Part shown: positions 9,601 to 15,328 of the stretch, one piece after another
Layout: the number at the start of each line of letters is the position of its first letter
Numbering within the stretch: position 1 is the first letter of the stretch
Assembly: GCF_007993045.1 (NCBI RefSeq)
Contig: NZ_VOOR01000048.1
Span: forward strand, 1 to 39,537
Direction: 5' to 3'
Length of the DNA: 39,537 nt
From: Phaeodactylibacter luteus
GTDB lineage: Bacteria > Bacteroidota > Bacteroidia > Chitinophagales > Saprospiraceae
Program-made: the position numbers and the translations under genes
The notes under the pieces: model-generated
What the model saw: only the letters and a program-made list of their open reading frames with translations
Database searches by the model: none
Told to the model about the DNA's origin: nothing

Positions 9601-9669
9601 TCCGGCACGTATTGGCTGGAGGCGTGCTCAGCTGGCAAAGTGTACCGGGAGCTGATCGTGGTCCAATAG
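6604..9669 (+). CDS. Multi-cohesin/dockerin-like, SprB-repeat, T9SS-sorted surface protein
   Basis: A 1021-residue exported protein. After a signal peptide (about residues 1-20, MKRLILLFFLSMAAGPWLKG) come a cohesin-like beta domain (about 22-165; motif SMQFSLGWDASKLQ), an SprB-type repeat (about 254-320) and a related Ig-like domain (to about 400). Then follow cohesin-like domains at about 411-550 and 557-695, and a dockerin-like pair of calcium loops (DTDTDGLVSHYD near 700 and DTNGDGLIDAAD near 757). A fourth cohesin-like domain spans about 792-930, and a T9SS type A sorting domain starts at about 952 (VYPNPARERL). No enzyme domain is visible. A scaffolding, adhesive or calcium-stabilised surface role is plausible; cohesin-dockerin pairing within or between such proteins is inference. 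ATG 6604 follows a strong promoter. Confidence 0.88.
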   Translation: MKRLILLFFLSMAAGPWLKGQECFSLFVDQVAGSPGEEVCVPVRADGVEGLVSMQFSLGWDASKLQLTGVANLVLPQLSTNNFNLDPAFNSAGQTALSWFDISTPGGLSLPDSSILFELCFEVLSPGGYASIHFAQTIAPYEFTALPGNVLPTYALMSGGVSAEADMPAFSGACFTLGDCTDGGAIFPQLSNSDQVVAYNWHQGGQGISTSDFLGGAAPGLYKLNVTDVAGRELQADFSLGAADGVFVSGYDLSPPTTCGGADGSIEVFVEGGSGSYDIAWSNGQSGSVISGLSPGVYIVWVTDLETNCDYTAVYVIPAGGELLTAYSYACTQFEDQPAVVSITCAVWDGGGLPPYTFEWSNGYTEVNDWVSTLEDVPSGFTYGLTITDASGCSYEPLPAFAECDSAVPEGQLSIGEAIVAPGAEVCLPVLMSGVQALSSFSTGIGWDPEVLSFTGVNEGSLPSLLDFGLGLEHAGQGLLSIDWATDVPEGEFFSGPATILFEICFDAVGAPGSSTAVEFDPEIQPTVLELTGGVLQTSLSDGVCLISGGAESVGLQWGAKAANVGESACLDVTVSNFTDVAGVQFSTDWDPTLIAFDTLLLSGNLPALNPSANFNLQHTDEGNMAVTWFDPALSSLSLPDGTPLFSLCFTALGPEGFAPVSFSNQPALIEVSNENEVLPVQVQHGGVDMLQPEVWPGDTDTDGLVSHYDLLNIGLGYGSAGPGRENASINWAAQYAPAWEGSTPGTGVNFKHLDTNGDGLIDAADTLALVQNWGEEVNFAPGEAENRLDGASIFIEPDTVVLGDEAVFNIIFGEEVQPAQEIYGLAFSIVYDTSVVVPGSGAARFMESWLGQEGTDLLGVSKDQAGGSRVDVALTRTDGLNRTGAGTIGQLHITIQDVIFARAEAYELPFAIENIRVINALEEEQPVVPQSTVALVLEAITTLAPGPDALLEVYPNPARERLQVSVKGLPVDEARLWSAAGQLVLEGKGEELDISQVPSGTYWLEACSAGKVYRELIVVQ

Positions 9670-9706
9670 TGCGTATAATCCCATAGCACTACCCAATTTT
9701 TATCCT

Positions 9707-9742
9707 GAGCGGGAGGCCTGAGTGTAGGCTTCCCGCTCTTTC
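9707..9742 (+). terminator. Rho-independent terminator after the cohesin gene
   Basis: GAGCGGGAGGCCT (9707-9719) pairs with AGGCTTCCCGCTC (9726-9738), one G-U pair, six-base loop, followed by TTTC. It lies about 37 bases after the stop codon. Confidence 0.8.
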
Positions 9743-9817
9743 ATGTGGCAAAAGTGTGCTGTTTGCCTTGGCATCCACGGCTCAGTAGCCCTATCCTGGT
9801 AAAGGCCAGATGGTCGT

Positions 9818-9993
9818 AAACCAAAATGCCGCAGGCGTTGATATTTTCGGGCTTTATAGCCTGGCATTGGCCTAGCGCTGCGAAGGGGTGGCAAGCCCGA
9901 CAGGGCCGAGCGGACAGCGAGCCCCGCAGCATAGCGGCACCTGCCCTCACGGCAGGGGCAGGCCCCATCCAAAAAAAAAAACGATAATCTGGT
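9818..9993 (+). repeat. Dispersed intergenic repeat, copy B, with upstream module
   Basis: The core starts at 9869 (GGCCTAGCGCTGCG) and is preceded by a module (9818-9868) containing CCGCAGGCGTTGATATTTTC, which recurs at 22034 and, alone, at about 39426. Hairpin one is GCCC(GACA)GGGC and hairpin two CCTGCC(CTCAC)GGCAGG: stems as in copy A, loops different. The core ends in GGCAGGGGCAGGCCCC, an A-run, then ACGATAATCTGG. It fills the centre of the 553-bp gap 9670-10222. Confidence 0.85.
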
Positions 9994-10098
9994 TGGCGGG
10001 CGGTGAGAATAGGCCACTTCACTGAATGTACAGCAGGCAACTGGCAGAGCGGGCTGGGATAGCGCCTTGAATCTTTGGAGTAGTGACGAAGTGGGCGC

Positions 10099-10125
10099 TA
10101 AGCCACAGCGCAGCGCTGTGGCTTA
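10099..10125. other. Perfect 12-bp hairpin in the leader region of the next gene
   Basis: TAAGCCACAGCG (10099-10110), loop CAG, CGCTGTGGCTTA (10114-10125): a perfect inverted repeat with no T-run on either side. A second small hairpin, CCTGCC-GAATTA-GGCAGG, lies at 10175-10192. Either could be a leftover of a mobile repeat, a transcript end, or a leader structure. Confidence 0.6.
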
Positions 10126-10222
10126 CAGGCTTGCTGCCATTTTTTGCTTAACTTTATTAGCTAAAACACCATAACCTGCCGAATTAGGCAGGCATCATTT
10201 CACCAAACCTTATTAATTACAG

Positions 10223-10939
10223 ATGAACGTAACAAAATCATTGGCCCTTGCAGTTGCATTGCTGACAGGGGGCACCGCGCTGAACGCACAACAATTTCTG
10301 GTGCCTTTCGAAGGGTTTTCCAGAAAAAAGAGCACCTATGTAACCCTTAGTGATGGAACAGAAGTAGAAGGCACCTTGAAGAAGTGGAAACAAAACAGAG
10401 GCCTGATTGCCGAATTGCAGCTAGAGCTGGACGGGGGCAAGCGCACGATAATGGCTGAAGAAATCAGCCATATGTACGTGCCAGCTAGTGCTTTAGGGAA
10501 ATTTGGTGCTGCTATGGAGGGCATATCGAACTTGGAACAGGCTCAGTCAAAAAGCGACTTGGATGCTGAGCGGCTCAAAGATGATTATGCCTACTTTGAG
10601 TATGCAACGGTTGATTATGAACGGCGGGGGGACCGCAGGCTCCTGCTGCAATTGGTCAACCCTGGATTTGAGTCAGGGGTGAGAGTCTATCACGATCCAT
10701 TTGCAGCTGAGACCCGAAGTGTGGGCGTCGGCGGCGTGACCATAACGGGGGGGATAGAGAAGTCTTACTATGTGAAGAAGGGGGACGCTAAGGCTTTCCT
10801 GGTCAAAAAGAAAGATTACGACGAGCATTTTCTTACCCTGTTCGGTGATTGCAAAGCATTGGTCAAAGAAGTAGGCAGTAAGCCCAACTGGAAAAATTTC
10901 CCCAAACATGTCTTTAAATATAGCACAATGTGCGAATAA
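10223..10939 (+). CDS. Exported protein of unknown function
   Basis: A 238-residue protein with a signal peptide (MNVTKSLALAVALLTGGTALNA, predicted cleavage before QQFLV), so it is likely periplasmic. The mature part begins with a short beta-rich segment containing TYVTLSDGTEVEGTLKKW, reminiscent of small SH3-like beta folds. A charged middle region and a Lys-rich C-terminus with a single Cys pair (near GDCKAL and the terminal MCE) follow. I recognise no family. It is a single-gene unit: an upstream leader with hairpins and a terminator shared with the convergent peptidase gene. ATG at 10223 is preceded by TTAATTACAG, with no Shine-Dalgarno. Confidence 0.75.
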   Translation: MNVTKSLALAVALLTGGTALNAQQFLVPFEGFSRKKSTYVTLSDGTEVEGTLKKWKQNRGLIAELQLELDGGKRTIMAEEISHMYVPASALGKFGAAMEGISNLEQAQSKSDLDAERLKDDYAYFEYATVDYERRGDRRLLLQLVNPGFESGVRVYHDPFAAETRSVGVGGVTITGGIEKSYYVKKGDAKAFLVKKKDYDEHFLTLFGDCKALVKEVGSKPNWKNFPKHVFKYSTMCE

Positions 10940-10969
10940 AGGCGGCGCGAGCACGCCTTGCCCAAAATG

Positions 10970-11004
10970 AAAAACCCCGCTGGAGCCAATCCAGCGGGGT
11001 TTTT
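10970..11004. terminator. Strong bidirectional terminator
   Basis: AAAAACCCCGCTGGA (10970-10984) pairs perfectly with TCCAGCGGGGTTTTT (10990-11004) around a five-base loop. A-run and T-run flank both sides, so it terminates both the plus-strand gene ending 10939 and the minus-strand gene ending 11026. Confidence 0.92.
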
Positions 11005-11025
11005 GCTTCTGGGCAATGGCCCAAA

Positions 11026-12498
11026 TTAAGGGTTGTCTTTTTGGTCTGCCGCTACAGCCTCTTCAGCAGGCGCCACGCTTGCGGCATTGAGCATAGAGAG
11101 GTAGTTATCGCGTACAGCTGTGAAATTGCTGAGCTCCGACTCCGGCAACGGCTTAGCAGGAGGGAACTTGATGTTGAGGTGGTTGACCTGGTTGCCGTTT
11201 TTCCAGAAGCGGAAACAAACGTGGGGGCCCGTTGCAAGGCCCGTAGAGCCGACATAGCCAATGACCTGGCCCTGTTTAACATGCACACCGGTGCTGATGC
11301 CTTTAGCGAACTTTTGCATGTGCAAGTACTGCGTCTGATAGGTATCGTCGTGCTTGATTTTCACAAAATTGCCATTGCCTTTGGTGAAAGACGCACGCGT
11401 AACCACCCCATCGCCCACTGCGTAAATCGGCGTGCCATAGGGCGCTGCATAATCTGTGCCATAGTGAGGGCGGCGGCGCTTTAAGATAGGGTGGAAGCGG
11501 TTGAGGTTGTAGTAAGAAGAGATACGGGAGTATTTGACAGGAGACTTCAGGAAGCCCCGCTTCATGGGGTGCCCCTCAAGATCATAGTACCCTTCGTGCT
11601 TGCCATCTTCGCTTTTGTAGTAAATAGCATGGTACTCGTTTTGGCCGGTCTTGTAGTAAGCCGCCTGCACGTCGCCTATCCCAACTTCCTCTCCGTCAAT
11701 GAATTCACGGTCGAAAACAAGGCGGAACTCATCGCCCTTTTGGAGGTGGTGGAAGTCTACTGACCATTGTAGGGCGTCTTCCATTTTGGCTGCGAGCTCA
11801 TAGCTTTCCCCTTGCCCGACAATGGCATTCCACAGGGAGCTTTCCATTTGCCCGGCCAGGGTGCCTTGTGCTTTGGTGATGAGGCGCTCCTTGCGTTCTA
11901 CCTTGAAATCGCCTTGCAGGGCGAAAACGATATACTCGTACACATTGGGCTCGTATATCATATATTCCGGCTGCCCGGTAAGCGGCTCGGTCAGTATAGT
12001 GTAGGGCTTGCCAACGCGGAAATGCCGCACGTCAAAGACATCTTTGGAAGCAGCCACGACTTTTTCGATAGCGGGGTAGTCCATGCCCTGCCTGAGCAGG
12101 ATGTCTGCCAGGAATTCTCCGGATTGGATATCCGCCTCGTGCACCTGAAAGGTATCCAAGGCGAAGCCATACTTCAGGGTAGGGACTACGAGTGGGAGCG
12201 CACCGAAATTAGCGGGGGCTTCAGCTGTTGCCAAGGAAGCGCTCAGGCTGTTGGGGCCTTTGAGCTTGGTAGAGGCATAAAAAATAGCTGTCCCAGCGAG
12301 CAGGGCAGCCAAACCAACAGCGGTGTAGGTAACCGGTTTGCGGTGTTTGCGCCAAAGCGCAAGGATCGATTCGGGTAAATCCACAGTCGTTTGATTTGAT
12401 GATTTAATCGTGTGTCTGTTGTTCCGGGAGATGAGCTTTTCGCTGCTTTTGACAAGTACCGCGCCCAAGATGTGGGAGGGCTCATTGCCCGTGCACAA
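11026..12498 (-). CDS. Membrane-anchored M23-family peptidoglycan endopeptidase
   Basis: A 490-residue protein. A cytoplasmic N-terminus of about 50 residues precedes one membrane segment (about 56-72, VTYTAVGLAALLAGTAIFYA), a periplasmic OapA/LysM-like region (about 90-320) and a C-terminal M23 (LytM/NlpD-type) domain. Metal-site residues are His345 and Asp349 (HYGTD), and His393 (YLHM) is also conserved. The usual final HLHF motif is here GPHVCF, with Cys where the second zinc-ligand His normally sits; from memory this variant occurs in related Bacteroidota. Expected role: cutting peptide cross-links of the wall, or activating another hydrolase if inactive. Start is uncertain: ATG 12498 is the only Met before the membrane helix. 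A -7-like TATATTTG lies at 12599-12606 (minus strand). Confidence 0.85.
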   Translation of the reverse strand: MCTGNEPSHILGAVLVKSSEKLISRNNRHTIKSSNQTTVDLPESILALWRKHRKPVTYTAVGLAALLAGTAIFYASTKLKGPNSLSASLATAEAPANFGALPLVVPTLKYGFALDTFQVHEADIQSGEFLADILLRQGMDYPAIEKVVAASKDVFDVRHFRVGKPYTILTEPLTGQPEYMIYEPNVYEYIVFALQGDFKVERKERLITKAQGTLAGQMESSLWNAIVGQGESYELAAKMEDALQWSVDFHHLQKGDEFRLVFDREFIDGEEVGIGDVQAAYYKTGQNEYHAIYYKSEDGKHEGYYDLEGHPMKRGFLKSPVKYSRISSYYNLNRFHPILKRRRPHYGTDYAAPYGTPIYAVGDGVVTRASFTKGNGNFVKIKHDDTYQTQYLHMQKFAKGISTGVHVKQGQVIGYVGSTGLATGPHVCFRFWKNGNQVNHLNIKFPPAKPLPESELSNFTAVRDNYLSMLNAASVAPAEEAVAADQKDNP

Positions 12499-12935
12499 AG
12501 CTTTTGGCTCCGGAAGTTTTTGGGAGTTTTGTAGGTGTGTTGCCTTGGGGCTTGTAGCGCGTTGGGCGGAATAGCCTTTTTCAGAAGCCCCTAAAACACA
12601 AATATAGAACTGAGGGCGTATTACACCTAAATTTAACTGTTAAAACTACAAAATGGGGAACTATTTATGGCGCTTTTCGTACGGTCTCCCATTTCAGAGC
12701 TGTTTTCGATTTCACACAGCGGGCTGCTCTTGCCAAATTTTGTCCTGCTCTTCGTTGTCCTCCCGCCTGCCAAAGTCTTGCTTAGCGGCCTGCGTGTTCG
12801 TTTTGCCTGGCCCCAAACGCCTAGGGCAATGTCCGCAGCTGATTTTTTCGAAGTACCTCCAAGGGCGTGCCACCTTCCTTTCAGGGCTTGGCAGTCTTTT
12901 GGATTTCGCTACCTTTGCAGGAAATTACTTTCAGC
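12499..12935. other. Divergent intergenic region (peptidase / purM)
   Basis: This 437-bp gap holds a minus-strand -7-like element TATATTTG (complement of 12599-12606) for the peptidase and the purM promoter at 12888-12917. Open frames in the gap (such as 12653-12943) have no recognisable protein features and overlap the purM promoter. I see no repeat or RNA gene in it. Confidence 0.55.
12888..12917 (+). promoter_or_regulatory. purM promoter, very short leader
   Basis: TTG (12888-12890), 19 bases, then TACCTTTG (12910-12917), an exact Bacteroidota -7 match. Transcription would begin around 12923-12926, only 10-13 bases before ATG 12936. The longer frame start at 12867 is upstream of the promoter and can be excluded. 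Confidence 0.8.
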
Positions 12936-14117
12936 ATGGCTGACCAATCAAAATATGGGCTAAGGGGGGTATCTGCCACCAAGGACGAAGTACACGCTGC
13001 GATCAAGCACCTTGATAAGGGGCTGTACCCGCTGGCGTTCTGTAAAATCCTGCCTGACTTTGCCGGAGGGGATGAAGCGTTCTGTAACCTGATGCATGCA
13101 GATACCGCAGGCACTAAAGGCAGCCTGGCTTATCTTTACTGGAAAGAGACTGGGGACCTCTCCGTCTGGGAGGGCATCGCACAGGATGCAATCGTCATGA
13201 ACCTCGACGATATGGCTTGCGTGGGCTGTACCGATAATATCCTGCTTTCCTCTACCGTAGGCCGCAATAAAAACCTCATCCCTGGCGAGGTGATCAGCAC
13301 CATCATCAATTTTGCAGTGGCTTTTGCAGATGAGATGAAGAAACATGGCGTAAACATCCACCTGGCCGGTGGAGAGACTGCTGATGTAGGCGATATTGTC
13401 CGTACGATAGACGTAGGGTACACTGCTTTTGCCCGTATGAAGAGGGCTGATTTGATCGTCAATAACATACAGCCCGGCGATGTCGTGGTGGGCTTGGCTT
13501 CTTATGGGCAGGCCATATACGAAAGTGCTTATAACGGGGGCATGGGCAGTAACGGCCTGACTTCCGCCCGGCACGATGTATTCAGCCATGAGTATGCCGC
13601 AAAATATCCGGAGAGCTATAACCCTGCCCTGCCAGAAGAGGTTGTTTACGTAGGTGGCAAACGCCTGACAGATGAAGTAGACATCGGCAATGGGCAGACC
13701 GCCACGGCTGGCAAACTGGTGCTGTCGCCTACCCGCACTTATTTGCCCGTCATCGCCAATTTGTTGAAATCCCTAAAGCCACAAATCCACGGCATGATCC
13801 ACAATACCGGAGGGGGGCTGTCTAAGGTGGTGAAGTTCATCGAAGGGGTCAAAGTGGTAAAAGACAACCTACTTCCACCTCCGCCCTTGTTCCAATTGAT
13901 ACAGGCCGAGTCGGGTACGCCCATGAAAGAGATGTGCCAGGTGTTCAATATGGGGCAACGCCTTGAAGTTTACCTGCCGGAAGAGCATGCACAGGAAGTT
14001 GTGCAAATTTCCCGTAACTTTGGTATCGATGCTCAGGTGATCGGGCATGTGGAAGCTGCCGAACAAGCTTCCGTAGAAGTCCGTACCGAGGAAGGGATAT
14101 TTACCTATATTGCCTGA
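12936..14117 (+). CDS. purM: AIR synthase family protein, PurM-like (phosphoribosylformylglycinamidine cyclo-ligase)
   Basis: A 393-residue cytoplasmic protein. PurM makes 5-aminoimidazole ribonucleotide from FGAM with ATP, the fifth step of purine synthesis. Visible PurM-type features are the N-terminal ATP-loop equivalent DTAGTKGSLAYL, the NLDDMACVG strand matching the classical 'ND' segment, HLAGGETADVGD, GDVVVGLASYG followed by NGLTSARHD, and the C-terminal HNTGGGLSKV. The copy is longer than E. coli PurM (345 aa), with an extended middle (FSHEYAAKYPESYNPALPEE). ATG 12936 is fixed by the promoter just upstream. It is not clustered with other pur genes. A paralogous ATP-dependent enzyme of the PurM/SelD/ThiL fold is possible but less likely. 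Confidence 0.85.
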   Translation: MADQSKYGLRGVSATKDEVHAAIKHLDKGLYPLAFCKILPDFAGGDEAFCNLMHADTAGTKGSLAYLYWKETGDLSVWEGIAQDAIVMNLDDMACVGCTDNILLSSTVGRNKNLIPGEVISTIINFAVAFADEMKKHGVNIHLAGGETADVGDIVRTIDVGYTAFARMKRADLIVNNIQPGDVVVGLASYGQAIYESAYNGGMGSNGLTSARHDVFSHEYAAKYPESYNPALPEEVVYVGGKRLTDEVDIGNGQTATAGKLVLSPTRTYLPVIANLLKSLKPQIHGMIHNTGGGLSKVVKFIEGVKVVKDNLLPPPPLFQLIQAESGTPMKEMCQVFNMGQRLEVYLPEEHAQEVVQISRNFGIDAQVIGHVEAAEQASVEVRTEEGIFTYIA

Positions 14118-14206
14118 GCAGAATAGCCGCACATGCGCCCTGCCAAGCTTTAACCTGTTTGCAAAACCGCCATTGAACATTTAATGATTTCTACCTGCAA
14201 ACACTT

Positions 14207-14851
14207 ATGAGAAGAATTCCAAAGCAGCGAAAGGCTAATTTGATTGCCGAAATGCTGGATGAGATGTACCCGGAAGTGCCGGTGCCGCTCGATCATAAAG
14301 ACCCCTACACTTTGCTTATCGCAGTATTGTTGTCTGCACAATGCACCGACGAGCGGGTCAACCGAATTACGCCCTTGCTCTTCGAAAAAGCCGACAACCC
14401 TTTCGATATGGCACGGTTGGAGGTAGAGGAAATCCGGGAGATCATCAAGCCTTGTGGGCTGTCTCCCCGAAAATCACAGGCCATCAGTGACCTTTCCAAA
14501 ATATTGGTAGCTAATTATGCAGGGGAAGTGCCCGACGATATCGAAGCCTTAGAGGAGCTGCCTGGCGTGGGCCATAAAACAGCCTCTGTAGTTATGGCAC
14601 AAGCTTTTGGAGAGCCGGCTTTCCCCGTTGATACACATATCCACCGCTTAGCTTACCGTTGGGGGCTGAGCCCCGGCAAGAATGTGCAAAAAACTGAGCA
14701 CGACCTTAAGCGCTTGTTCCTGCGCGAAAAATGGAACAAGCTCCACCTGCAGATCATCTTCTTTGGAAGGGAGCACTGCCCTGCCCGCGGGCACGACCCA
14801 TATAAGTGCCCCATCTGCAGCCAATTTGGCCGCAAGTCCTTATTCAGATAG
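14207..14851 (+). CDS. nth: Endonuclease III (DNA glycosylase/AP lyase) with degenerate Fe-S site
   Basis: A 214-residue HhH-GPD glycosylase that removes oxidised pyrimidines and nicks the abasic site (base excision repair). Motifs: LLSAQCTDERVN (helix B region), the helix-hairpin-helix LPGVGHKTAS with catalytic Lys124, and VDTHIHR with catalytic Asp142. The E. coli enzyme binds a [4Fe-4S] cluster through C-x6-C-x2-C-x5-C. Here only Cys191, Cys201 and Cys204 are present with altered spacing (C-x9-C-x2-C) and the fourth Cys is absent, so a normal cluster is unlikely. ATG 14207 is 89 bases downstream of purM, and co-transcription is possible. Function as a glycosylase is well supported by the two catalytic residues. 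Confidence 0.92.
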   Translation: MRRIPKQRKANLIAEMLDEMYPEVPVPLDHKDPYTLLIAVLLSAQCTDERVNRITPLLFEKADNPFDMARLEVEEIREIIKPCGLSPRKSQAISDLSKILVANYAGEVPDDIEALEELPGVGHKTASVVMAQAFGEPAFPVDTHIHRLAYRWGLSPGKNVQKTEHDLKRLFLREKWNKLHLQIIFFGREHCPARGHDPYKCPICSQFGRKSLFR

Positions 14852-15016
14852 GCCTGGCCTGTCAAAATTGTATCATTTTGAGCGGGGGCGGTAGGTCAAC
14901 TGTCTGCTAAAACTGTTTTTCATGCTCAGGGCGGTATTGCCCATTTCAATTTAGGGCTGCTGCAGCCAAGTGCAGGCTTGCTCAATGCTCTGCTGTGCCC
15001 AAAAGAGTAACCAACT

Positions 15017-15328
15017 ATGTTTTCCAGCACCATCAAAACGCTCCGTGCCCTTGCACTTTGGGAGGGCCTTTCTTTTTTGCTCATCTTGTTTGTGACCATG
15101 CCGCTCAAGTACCTGGCAGATATGCCCGCCCCCAATCAGGTGGTCGGTATGGCGCATGGCGTATTGTTCATAGGCTATATCGCAGTGGTCATCATGGCCA
15201 GAAGCGAGTACGGTATGAGCCTGAAGCAGACCTTTTGGTCGCTGGCAGCTTCTATTTTGCCATTCGGGACATTTGTAGCCGATAGCCGTATTTTCAAACC
15301 CCTACAGCAGCAGCTTCAGAAAGGGTAG
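15017..15328 (+). CDS. DUF3817 small membrane protein
   Basis: A 103-residue protein with three hydrophobic segments (about 14-32, 46-64 and 76-90) and the pattern W-E-G-x-S-F near residue 16 and GMAHGVLF near 47, typical of DUF3817 integral membrane proteins, whose function is unknown. It sits alone after nth; its last 13 bases overlap the 3' end of the convergent tamL-like gene (15316), so the two transcripts run into each other. ATG 15017 follows AGAGTAACCAACT, without a clear Shine-Dalgarno. Confidence 0.85.
   Translation: MFSSTIKTLRALALWEGLSFLLILFVTMPLKYLADMPAPNQVVGMAHGVLFIGYIAVVIMARSEYGMSLKQTFWSLAASILPFGTFVADSRIFKPLQQQLQKG

Noticed and set aside
12867-12935. Upstream ATG giving 23 extra residues on PurM
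   Set aside because: It lies before the promoter and would not be transcribed from it.
12653-12943. 96-codon frame between the peptidase and purM
   Set aside because: No recognisable features, crosses the purM promoter and start; probably chance.
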